37,715 nt of DNA from an uncultured Prevotellaceae bacterium (GTDB lineage Bacteria; Bacteroidota; Bacteroidia; Bacteroidales; Bacteroidaceae). The position numbers were made by a program, and so were the translations under genes. The notes under the pieces are model-generated. The model was not told the DNA's origin and made no database searches. It worked only from the letters and a program-made list of their open reading frames with translations. Positions 31,595 to 37,715 of the stretch are shown in pieces (position 1 is the first letter of the stretch; each line of letters starts with the position of its first letter). The DNA lies in NCBI GenBank assembly GCA_900315745.1, contig ONAG01000035.1:13875-51589 (forward strand). The letters run 5' to 3'.

Positions 31595-32302
31595 ATGAAA
31601 AAAGCATTCATTACCCTATGCATCCTCGTTATCGCAGGTGCGGGCGTTTTTTACTATTATTACGATCAAGACGAGAAGGCACAAGAGGCAAAGCGCTCGC
31701 TGCGAAGCTTCATGCATCAGGCACGCAATCTTACCAACGAGTTGATACGTCACAAACAAAAGGAAGACGACAGCAAGATTGCCGAGTGGGAAAAGACACA
31801 TTCCGACAAAGCCATCATAGCCGCCGTGGAGAAACTCATAGAAGAGGAATGGACAAGCGGGCGCAACCATGTGGGAGGCAAGAACTGGACAGACAAGATG
31901 AACATCTTGCGCGACATGTGCGACAATGTCAAGTCTTTCAGCGATGAGGCGAAAGAGGAGTTCAACTCCATGAGCTTCAATGGAATGATGGGAAAAGACT
32001 GCCGTTTCTCTGTTGACACCATCATGGCTCCTTACTATGTTTCGGACTCCGCATGGGTGGATGTACACTTCAAGGTGACAGACAAGGAAGGCACACCTTA
32101 CCCAAATCGTCAGAGAGTGACGCTGAAACTACAATTCAACCCCACGGACGAGCGTTGGCTCATCAATGATTTTGTGTTCTACTACAACGAAGATCATGGG
32201 CAATACCAATACTCTGAAATGAAGGAGATGCAGGGATTCTTAGAACAATTCTCTTCAAGCAATGACAGCGACAACAAAGATGCGACAAAAGAAGATGAAT
32301 AA
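31595..32302 (+). CDS. Membrane-anchored or secreted protein of unknown function
   Basis: I do not recognise this 235-residue protein. An N-terminal hydrophobic segment (about residues 4-23, ending in a run of Tyr) is either an uncleaved anchor or a signal peptide. A charged helical region (about 25-120) follows, then a mixed beta region (about 125-200) with WVDVHFKVTDKEG and ERWLINDFVFYY, similar in pattern to NTF2-like or DUF3828-type folds. The end is acidic and Ser-rich. It is co-transcribed with the lipoprotein gene before it and ends at a shared terminator. Confidence 0.7.
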   Translation: MKKAFITLCILVIAGAGVFYYYYDQDEKAQEAKRSLRSFMHQARNLTNELIRHKQKEDDSKIAEWEKTHSDKAIIAAVEKLIEEEWTSGRNHVGGKNWTDKMNILRDMCDNVKSFSDEAKEEFNSMSFNGMMGKDCRFSVDTIMAPYYVSDSAWVDVHFKVTDKEGTPYPNRQRVTLKLQFNPTDERWLINDFVFYYNEDHGQYQYSEMKEMQGFLEQFSSSNDSDNKDATKEDE

Positions 32303-32303
32303 A

Positions 32304-32331
32304 AAAAACAGCTGATTACTCAGCTGTTTTT
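32304..32331. terminator. Bidirectional terminator between convergent genes
   Basis: AAAAACAGCTGA (32304-32315) pairs with TCAGCTGTTTTT (32320-32331) around a TTAC loop. A-runs and T-runs at both ends serve the plus-strand pair and the minus-strand GrpE-like gene, whose last codons lie in the stem. Confidence 0.9.
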
Positions 32332-32766
32332 CACTATTGTCACTTCTGCCATTCTTAGCAGCTTGTCATTTCTTATAAATCCATCTTTTTCTATGCGAGC
32401 CACGGTGCCATCCTCTTTGTCGTTGTCCACCACAGAACCTACGATTTTTGCTTTTGAAGCATCGTACTTGCCATTTTCAAAAGTCACCCTGTAAACTCCA
32501 TAGTGCTCGAGTACCTCCAACAACTTGGTCTTTGCTGTCAGCAATCTTGAAATTGCACTCGTTGATATACGGCTTTGATCGAGTCCGCGCTCGTGAATGG
32601 TGGCTTCAGCCCATTCAAAAGACTCAAGCACCTGCAAGAATTCCTTGCACACGTCACTCACCAAATTGTCGTTGGAATCCTTTTGGCTTGAACTCCAGTT
32701 TGCCATTTTCTTGTTCTCGTCGCAGAGTCTCTTTATCTCGTCTCTTAAATCGTCAAACTTGCTCAT
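32320..32766 (-). CDS. GrpE-like nucleotide exchange factor, divergent
   Basis: The 148-residue protein starts MSKFDDLRDEIKRLCDENKK, a charged N-terminal helix as in GrpE. It ends in a short beta region (GTVARIEKDGFIRNDKLLRMAEVTIVK) that resembles the GrpE C-terminal wing (consensus V-x-x-x-x-x-x-G-Y-x-x-x-x-R-V-L-R-P-A-x-V-x-V). The middle (SFEWAEATIHERGLD) also fits. It is shorter than normal GrpE (about 180-200) and poorly conserved, so it is a paralogue, not the main housekeeping GrpE. It follows the zinc-ribbon gene by 45 bases, suggesting an operon. A DnaK partner is not in the window. Confidence 0.6.
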   Translation of the reverse strand: MSKFDDLRDEIKRLCDENKKMANWSSSQKDSNDNLVSDVCKEFLQVLESFEWAEATIHERGLDQSRISTSAISRLLTAKTKLLEVLEHYGVYRVTFENGKYDASKAKIVGSVVDNDKEDGTVARIEKDGFIRNDKLLRMAEVTIVKNS

Positions 32767-32811
32767 TGTCTATAATAAATAGGTATGCAATAATCTTATT
32801 TCATTCTCCAT

Positions 32812-33504
32812 TTACTTCACAAGGATTTGCTGGCCCACATCGATAGGTTTGCTCTTGTCTTTGCCATTCATCCTTGCCAATTCTGCATCAGATACCTTGT
32901 GGTTGTAAAGTTTGCCACTTATCTTCCACCATGAGTCACCTTTCTTTACGGTATAGTATTTCTTGCCATTTTTCACAGTGACCATGTCATTAGGAGCTGT
33001 TATGCCACCAGTTGCCGCGGGAGTTTCTTTCACCTCTTCAGCAGGCTTCTCTGCAGGAGCAGCAGCCGGGGTAGCCGCAGTCTCAGATTTCTGTTCTGCA
33101 CTTGCATTTTCCTTATTTGCCTCTTTGGTATCCTTGGCGTCCTTGTTCTCCTTGGCTGCTGGTGCGGCTACTGTTGCATTCTGAGCCAAAGTCGGAGCGC
33201 CACCTTCCTTTATCATATCGTTGAGAGTGGCGATGGAGTCCTCCAAGATGCTCAGCCTTTCCTTGTCAGCTGTAGGCATCGAGCCTTTAGTGAAATAGAG
33301 CAAAGCGAAGAGCAGCGCTGCCACCATAGCCACTATTCCCAATGGTTTCCAAATGGTGGTCTTGGAATTGGCTTCTTGCTCAAGACGATCGATGATGCGG
33401 AAAGCCCTCAAGTTGCTTCCACAGTCCGGACATGTGACATCTTCTTTCAGATAGTCGGGTATTCCTTCACGTCCACAAATGGGACATTTTCTACTATTTG
33501 CCAT
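32812..33504 (-). CDS. Zinc-ribbon, membrane and LysM protein
   Basis: Starting at 33504 (MANSRKC) the product is 230 residues; the upstream ATG at 33564 adds an unlikely 20-residue extension. Cys7/Cys10 and Cys25/Cys28 form a zinc ribbon (CPIC and CPDC). One membrane segment (about 49-72) follows, then a long Ala/Glu/Lys-rich linker (about 95-180) and a LysM-like module (about 183-230, YYTVKKGDSWWKISGKLY ending IDVGQQILVK). The likely topology is cytoplasmic zinc ribbon and periplasmic, peptidoglycan-facing LysM. It is the first gene of a pair with the GrpE-like gene. The role is unknown. Confidence 0.8.
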   Translation of the reverse strand: MANSRKCPICGREGIPDYLKEDVTCPDCGSNLRAFRIIDRLEQEANSKTTIWKPLGIVAMVAALLFALLYFTKGSMPTADKERLSILEDSIATLNDMIKEGGAPTLAQNATVAAPAAKENKDAKDTKEANKENASAEQKSETAATPAAAPAEKPAEEVKETPAATGGITAPNDMVTVKNGKKYYTVKKGDSWWKISGKLYNHKVSDAELARMNGKDKSKPIDVGQQILVK

Positions 33505-33663
33505 AATTCCTTCTATTAAAGGTATTTCCAATAAAATTTCATTTTTCACAACTACAAGATGCATTCACCTTTTCAATTTGTCAATCACTATTCATGGTGC
33601 TGCATCAAGGTAAGAATCCACCCTAAAAAAGTGGCATTCTGAAGTCGTCCTCCAAAATCGTGC

Positions 33664-33671
33664 CAAAGGTA
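33664..33671 (-). promoter_or_regulatory. -7 box of the zinc-ribbon/LysM gene
   Basis: CAAAGGTA reads TACCTTTG on the minus strand. It lies 160 bases before the chosen ATG, so the transcript has a long leader. A clear -33 was not found. Confidence 0.5.
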
Positions 33672-33715
33672 CGAAAAAAAAACCACACATTTTACATTTT
33701 GACAAGAAATGTTTT

Positions 33716-33745
33716 ATAAAAAAAGAAAGCAGTGCTAAGCACTGC
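33716..33745 (-). terminator. Terminator after the PurF-like gene
   Basis: On the minus strand GCAGTGC-TTA-GCACTGC (33745-33729) is followed by TTTCTTTTTT. It closes the PurF-like gene. Confidence 0.9.
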
Positions 33746-33777
33746 CATATTTCATATACACATGTATCATGAAATCT

Positions 33778-35208
33778 TTACTTCAGACAAGCTTTTGTCT
33801 TGCAGTCACATCCCGAACCATCAAAACAATGGGTGCAGATACGACACTTGGGAAGCCCTATTGACTTCACGAGATTTTCTATCTTGTTGAATCTGAGTGT
33901 CGTGATGCCAAGTTGTTTTGCCATCTCATTCACCATTCGTTTGTATTCTGGCGAGTCAGATTGGGAATACTTCTCCAAATTCTTGTCATCTGCTCCCTCA
34001 AATTCCTTTATTATTCTACGTGAGAGCAGTTCCATATCGCTTTTCGAACTGGTGAAATTGATAAATGGGCATCCATATACCAATGGCGGACAGGAGATAC
34101 GAGCATGAACCTCTTTTGCTCCATATTCAAAAAAAGTGCGTACATTGTCTCTCAGCTGTGTGCCCCTGACAATGGAGTCGTCGCAGAACGCCACTCTTTT
34201 GCCACTGAGGATTTCCCTGTTGGGTATGAGCTTCATCTTTGCCACAAGATTTCTCCTCGACTGGTTTCCCGGGGTGAAGCTCCTTGGCCATGTTGGAGTG
34301 TACTTCAACACGGCTCTCTTGTAGGGGACACCATGCCCTTGGGAATATCCTAACGCCATGCCCACGCCTGAATCCGGTATGCCGCAAACTATGTCCACGT
34401 CGGAGTCATCCTCCTGCCCCAGGATATATCCGTTGCGCTCACGCATGTCCTCCACGTTGACTCCATCGTAGTCGCTTGAAGGGAAGCCATAATACACCCA
34501 CAGGAAAGAGCAAATCTGCTCTGTATCCCCTGGCTGTTGAAGCACCTCCATGCCATCTGCCTTTATTTTCACTATCTCCCCTGGTCCGAGGTCGTGTATT
34601 GGCTGGTAGTCGAGATTTGGGAAGCTCGAAGTCTCACTTGTAGCGGCATAAGCTCCTTCTTTCTTTCCTATTACTATAGGTGTTCTCCCATATTTGTCGC
34701 GCGCGGCAATAATACCATCTTCAGTAAGCACGAGCATGGAGCATGAGCCTTCCACTTCATTGAAGACCTTGTTGATGCCATCCACAAACGAAGCCCCCAT
34801 GTTGATTAGCAATGCCACCAATTCGGTCTGGTTGATCTTGTTGGCAGACATTTCGCTGAAGTGCATCCTCTTGTCGAGCAACTTTTTAGCTATTTCTTGC
34901 TGGTTGTTGATTTTGGCTACCGTCACCACGGCATATCTTCCCAAATGAGAGTTCACAATGATGGGTTGGGGGTCAGTGTCGCTGATGATGCCTATTCCCT
35001 GATTGCCATGGAATTGTTCAAGTTCGTCCTCGAATTTAGACCTGAAATAATCTCTTTCCAAACTGTGAATTGAGCGCGAGAATCCATTTTCAGGGTCGAA
35101 AGTTGCCAATCCTGCACGTTTTGTTCCAAGATGTGAATTGTAATCTGTGCCGTAGAACAAGTCGTTGACGCAATTCCCGACGGAAATGGTACCAAAAAAA
35201 CCTCCCAT
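33778..35208 (-). CDS. Amidophosphoribosyltransferase (PurF)-like protein lacking the N-terminal Cys
   Basis: The 476-residue protein has the PurF layout: an Ntn-type glutaminase domain (about 1-235), then a type I phosphoribosyltransferase domain with the PRPP loop VAFCDDSIVRGTQ (from Val339; Asp343, Asp344). In PurF the mature protein begins with the nucleophile Cys (MCGI); here the start is MGGFFGTIS, with Gly at that position, so glutamine hydrolysis by the normal mechanism is not expected. The tail is Cys-rich (Cys455, 458, 461, 467, 469, 474). The motif CTHCFDGSG recalls the iron-sulfur ligands of Bacillus PurF (CxxCFTG). It may use free ammonia, another donor, or a different substrate. 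Proteins starting MGGFFGT occur across Bacteroidales to my memory. Confidence 0.85.
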   Translation of the reverse strand: MGGFFGTISVGNCVNDLFYGTDYNSHLGTKRAGLATFDPENGFSRSIHSLERDYFRSKFEDELEQFHGNQGIGIISDTDPQPIIVNSHLGRYAVVTVAKINNQQEIAKKLLDKRMHFSEMSANKINQTELVALLINMGASFVDGINKVFNEVEGSCSMLVLTEDGIIAARDKYGRTPIVIGKKEGAYAATSETSSFPNLDYQPIHDLGPGEIVKIKADGMEVLQQPGDTEQICSFLWVYYGFPSSDYDGVNVEDMRERNGYILGQEDDSDVDIVCGIPDSGVGMALGYSQGHGVPYKRAVLKYTPTWPRSFTPGNQSRRNLVAKMKLIPNREILSGKRVAFCDDSIVRGTQLRDNVRTFFEYGAKEVHARISCPPLVYGCPFINFTSSKSDMELLSRRIIKEFEGADDKNLEKYSQSDSPEYKRMVNEMAKQLGITTLRFNKIENLVKSIGLPKCRICTHCFDGSGCDCKTKACLK

Positions 35209-35290
35209 TGCAGATGTATGACTATAAATTGATTATATGAAGTGTGATCTTAAATGCTGCTTTTATTATGCAATTTCACTAAATCACGTG

Positions 35291-35298
35291 CAAAGGTA
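35291..35298 (-). promoter_or_regulatory. -7 box of the PurF-like gene
   Basis: CAAAGGTA reads TACCTTTG on the minus strand, 83 bases before the ATG at 35208. No clear -33 box. Confidence 0.5.
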
Positions 35299-35413
35299 GT
35301 GCAAAAAATAATAATACATGCCATTTTATGAAAATAAAAAAGCATTGAGCGCCCCTCTCGTAACATATCTTTACTTTTTTCCAATATTTCATGGTCGATT
35401 GAAATAAAAGTCG

Positions 35414-35421
35414 TAAATTTG
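35414..35421 (+). promoter_or_regulatory. -7 box of the repeat-helix gene
   Basis: TAAATTTG is a full match. It would start transcription near 35428, which makes the ATG at 35430 leaderless and favours the ATG at 35472. Confidence 0.6.
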
Positions 35422-35471
35422 AGGCTTGAATGAAAGACAACAACAATAACATTAACCAAAAGACTAAAGCC

Positions 35472-35873
35472 ATGAATGATTTTGACGAGATTTTGAAGAA
35501 ACTGAAAGAAGGCATTGGCTCTATGGCTGAAGAAGCCCAAGGCAAGTACAACGAACTGGTGAATTACCTCGACACTCACGACAGCGAGGACATCAAAAAG
35601 GAATTGAGCAAAGTGGCTGACAAGGTTGCCCAAGGTGCTCGTGAAGGTGTGGAGAAAGCCAAGGAGGAGATTGGCAAGATTGACATCGACGAGAAGATGG
35701 CTCAAGCTCGCGAAGGCGTGGAGAAAGCCAAGGAAGAGATTGGCAAGATTGACATCGACGAGAAGGTTGCCAAGGCTCGCGAGGGTGTGGAGAAAGCCAA
35801 GGAATACATGGACAGCGGACTTGACGCCGTCCACAAGCAATGGGAAGACCTGTGCAAGCGTTTCAACCTATAG
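35472..35873 (+). CDS. Amphipathic-helix repeat protein (LEA/apolipoprotein-like)
   Basis: From the ATG at 35472 the protein has 133 residues. It is almost all alpha-helical, with 23-residue repeats built as AREGVEKAKEEIGKIDIDEK. Two full copies (35637-35705 and 35706-35774) and one partial (to 35810) are nearly identical in DNA. The heptad/11-mer pattern and Ala/Glu/Lys composition resemble LEA or apolipoprotein-like proteins that bind membranes or stabilise proteins. There is no signal peptide. An alternative start at 35430 would add 14 Asn-rich residues. It is convergent with the AAA+ gene, and each has its own hairpin. Confidence 0.75.
   Translation: MNDFDEILKKLKEGIGSMAEEAQGKYNELVNYLDTHDSEDIKKELSKVADKVAQGAREGVEKAKEEIGKIDIDEKMAQAREGVEKAKEEIGKIDIDEKVAKAREGVEKAKEYMDSGLDAVHKQWEDLCKRFNL
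35637..35810 (+). repeat. 69-bp in-frame tandem repeat
   Basis: Two full 69-base units and a partial third encode the 23-residue helix repeat. The units differ mainly at third positions and at KMAQ versus KVAK. Confidence 0.9.
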
Positions 35874-35900
35874 GCTGAATTCACCAAGGCAAATAAAATC

Positions 35901-35936
35901 TTTCGCCCTCCGTTCATGTGAAAACGGAGGGCGAAA
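35901..35936. terminator. Long hairpin between the convergent repeat-helix and AAA+ genes
   Basis: A perfect 14-bp stem TTTCGCCCTCCGTT (35901-35914) with AACGGAGGGCGAAA (35923-35936). On the minus strand it is followed by GATTTTATTTG, so it most likely terminates the AAA+ transcript. Confidence 0.8.
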
Positions 35937-35940
35937 GGTG

Positions 35941-35980
35941 AAGGCATGATGGTGAACAGATGCTGTCATGCCTTCTTTTT
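35941..35980 (+). terminator. Terminator for the repeat-helix gene, overlapping the AAA+ 3' end
   Basis: AAGGCATGA (35941-35949) pairs with TCATGCCTT (35966-35974), followed by CTTTTT. The 3' arm contains the last codons of the minus-strand AAA+ gene. Confidence 0.65.
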
Positions 35981-37264
35981 CTCCACCAGGTCTCTATCTA
36001 CTATTATCTCCTCCTTGTCAAGATTGTACATGTCCTGGCTCAGCACCTTGAATATGGTGGATTTAAGTCCTCTCACCCCAAGATGTTTCTTGTTGGCAAC
36101 GGCTGCGATAGCCTTTGCTCCGTCTTCTGTGAGCTCCAAGTTGATGTTTTTATTCTTGAAGTAGTTGACGTAAAAATGCAGAGGCGACCCTTTTGAGTTG
36201 AGCAGTATGTTCACCATCACCTCCTCGGTCATGATGTTCACATGTGCATATTGCAGGATGCGCCCTGCGAGTTCGTCGCGATTGAAATAGGTGGCGAAGT
36301 CTTCATCGCGCACGTAATCATGGTAGTCACCCTTGATTTCTGGGGCGCTTACCTTCGAGAAGCCTAATCCTGAGCATCCCATGCGTTTTCTCACCACATC
36401 CTCTATGCCGCTGAATACGCCTGAGAAGATGAAGAGCATGTTTTTTGTGGACACCCTGACTACATCGTTGTATCCGTTGGAGAATGTGACGGAGTTGTCG
36501 TCATCGATGAAGTTGAGCAACTCATGCAGCACGCGCTCGTTGAACTCACCCCTTGAAAAGAGCTTGTCGAACTCGTCGAACAGGATGACTGCCTTCTCCA
36601 CCTCTTCCACGTCATCTTCGGTATCATCATAGATTTCCTTCAGCGTGTCGGAGATATGTGGACCGTGTATGCCTTCTTGCACCAGGTTGTTGCAGTTGAC
36701 GACACCCAACTTGAACCCAAAGATTTTGGACAAGATTTGGGGACCGAAAGTCTTGCCCGTGCCGGATGGCCCATAAGCGAGCAAGTTGAGGTTGGGCACT
36801 CCTACATCATGGTTGTTATTTCTCATGATATGCAGGTAGAAGCTGAGTGAGAGTTTCTGCGCATACTCATGCTGCCCGATAAGATATTTTTCGAGCAAGT
36901 TGGCTATGCTGAGAGGCGAGAGCTTGTCGAATGCCACATCAACAAGGTTGAAGGGGGTTCCGTCGATGATTTCCAGTATGTCATCGAGTTGGAGGGCACC
37001 CACATGGCTCTCCCATGAGTTGATGTGCCTTATCAGCTTCTTCTTGATTTCATCTTTATCCATAATAGCGTTAAGGAGAAAGTCTTCACGCTCCTTATTG
37101 AGTTTCTTCACCCAGTCTCTCTTCTCCTTCAATTTGAGGTTGTCGAGGTTTTCCAAGGTTTGCATGCAAACCTTGATGTTCATCAGAGGATTGACAAGGA
37201 ACAATTTCTTTATTTCCTTGTCGAGTTTTGCATTTGCGGTGCTGGTAGATTTTTTTGATTTCAT
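35966..37264 (-). CDS. ClpX-like AAA+ ATPase without zinc domain
   Basis: The 432-residue protein has an unusual charged helical N-terminus (about 1-120) instead of the ClpX zinc-binding domain. A ClpX/HslU-type AAA+ module follows: EKYLIGQHEYAQKL, Walker A GPSGTGKT (165-172), Walker B VILFDEFDK (226-234), a sensor region LFIFSGVFSG, and HLGVRGLKSTI in the C-terminal domain. Where ClpX has the substrate-gripping pore loop GYVG, this protein reads EGIHGPHIS, so the aromatic residue is missing. No IGF-type ClpP loop was seen. It may remodel proteins without ClpP or act as a regulator. It is a single gene on the minus strand. Confidence 0.85.
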   Translation of the reverse strand: MKSKKSTSTANAKLDKEIKKLFLVNPLMNIKVCMQTLENLDNLKLKEKRDWVKKLNKEREDFLLNAIMDKDEIKKKLIRHINSWESHVGALQLDDILEIIDGTPFNLVDVAFDKLSPLSIANLLEKYLIGQHEYAQKLSLSFYLHIMRNNNHDVGVPNLNLLAYGPSGTGKTFGPQILSKIFGFKLGVVNCNNLVQEGIHGPHISDTLKEIYDDTEDDVEEVEKAVILFDEFDKLFSRGEFNERVLHELLNFIDDDNSVTFSNGYNDVVRVSTKNMLFIFSGVFSGIEDVVRKRMGCSGLGFSKVSAPEIKGDYHDYVRDEDFATYFNRDELAGRILQYAHVNIMTEEVMVNILLNSKGSPLHFYVNYFKNKNINLELTEDGAKAIAAVANKKHLGVRGLKSTIFKVLSQDMYNLDKEEIIVDRDLVEKKKA

Positions 37265-37453
37265 GGAATCTTCATTATTTAGTCGGATGATAGTGAAGGT
37301 GTGTCCACCAGAAAAAAATCCCGTAGGATGGCAGAGAGGTTGAAATCAGTTACGATTTAGATCAAAGCTTAAGATATTAAGACTAAAGCAATTTTCGCTA
37401 TTCTATGGTCACTTCTTGACCAATCAATCATTTCTTTTTTATGACATGGACGG

Positions 37454-37461
37454 CAAAAGTA
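37454..37461 (-). promoter_or_regulatory. Candidate -7 box of the AAA+ gene
   Basis: CAAAAGTA reads TACTTTTG on the minus strand, about 190 bases before the AAA+ start, so the leader would be long. The rest of 37265-37566 is AT-rich with no gene seen. Confidence 0.4.
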
Positions 37462-37566
37462 ATCAATTATTCTGAAAAGCAGTATCTTTTGCCTCGCTTT
37501 ATAGGAACATTAACGTTAATTAACCAATTTCACCAAACTGGGTAACTACTCAGTCATGAGCCCATG

Positions 37567-37603
37567 ACTTCTTAGGGGGTAGCAAGCGTACCTCCTAAGA
37601 AGT
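37567..37603. repeat. Long near-perfect hairpin at the transposase 3' end
   Basis: ACTTCTTAGGGGGTA (37567-37581) pairs with TACCTCCTAAGAAGT (37589-37603), 15 bp with one wobble and a 7-base loop GCAAGCG. The stop codon of the partial minus-strand frame lies inside it. It may be a transposon end or a terminator without a T-tail. Confidence 0.6.
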
Positions 37604-37715
37604 GATTCTTTCGATTAAGCTGCTGTCGGGATTGTCTTCAATGATCAGTTGGTAGAGAGTTCCAAACTTGGACTTCCCATTTCTCTTTGCTGTCTCAACA
37701 ATGGAATGAAAACAT
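37595..37715 (-). CDS. C-terminal end of a probable transposase (partial)
   Basis: A minus-strand frame runs in from the right edge and ends in TAG (37597-37595). It reads FHSIVETAKRNGKSKFGTL and ends DSSLIERITS. The HSIVETAKRNG pattern resembles the C-terminus of IS66-type transposases (YSxxETAKANG), but only about 39 codons are visible. The gene is cut by the window edge. Without the rest I can only call it a likely transposase. Confidence 0.4.
   Translation of the reverse strand, partial: CFHSIVETAKRNGKSKFGTLYQLIIEDNPDSSLIERITS

Overview
The window looks like chromosomal DNA of a gut or oral Bacteroidales, most likely Prevotella or a close relative. The promoters fit the Bacteroidetes pattern (a -7 box TAnnTTTG, sometimes with a TTTG-like -33 box about 20 bases upstream), Shine-Dalgarno sequences are weak or absent, and the gene set (GH97, DUF4954, DUF6057-like, dockerin surface protein, class I fumarase, M16 protease) is typical of that order. 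Species cannot be fixed from the sequence alone. No rRNA, tRNA or CRISPR array was recognised.

Layout. (1) 1-2.7 kb: nagB and a flotillin-like SPFH protein, each with its own promoter, followed by two families of short tandem repeats. (2) 2.8-10.2 kb: a tightly packed five-gene operon with gaps of 4, 8 and 1 bases and one 4-base overlap: DUF6057-like membrane protein, TolB-like lipoprotein with a CxxCH haem motif, GH97 glycosidase, BASS-type transporter, and an SGNH-fold protein that has lost its catalytic Ser and His. A Phe-rich 15-codon leader with a hairpin precedes it and a strong terminator ends it. (3) 10.4-11.2 kb: a secreted orphan. (4) 11.3-19.1 kb: an exported operon of a calcineurin-like phosphoesterase, a 1628-residue dockerin-bearing protein, an unlisted 56-residue small protein, and an exported glutathione peroxidase-nitroreductase fusion. 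(5) 19.4-27.3 kb: hflX, DUF4954 protein, M16 protease and class I fumarase, behind a structured leader.

(6) 27.3-30.6 kb is the accessory part: a RAYT-type (REP-associated) HUH transposase with an extra C-terminal nucleotide-binding-like domain, its stop codon inside a microsatellite, an adjacent array of REP-like palindromes, then an orphan phage portal gene broken by a frameshift. (7) 30.8-32.3 kb: a small HTH regulator starting at TTG, a lipoprotein and a membrane-anchored orphan. (8) 32.3-37.3 kb: a GrpE-like protein, a zinc-ribbon/TM/LysM protein, a PurF paralogue without its nucleophile Cys, a repeat-built amphipathic-helix protein, and a ClpX-like AAA+ ATPase without the ClpX zinc domain or canonical pore loop. 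(9) The right edge holds the C-terminal end of a probable transposase next to a long hairpin.

The best candidates for something undescribed are the RAYT fusion with its palindrome array, the 2.98-10.18 kb operon (haem-motif lipoprotein plus pseudo-hydrolase), the exported GPx-nitroreductase fusion, and the group of altered enzyme paralogues on the minus strand. Family calls come from motif reading, not from database searches.
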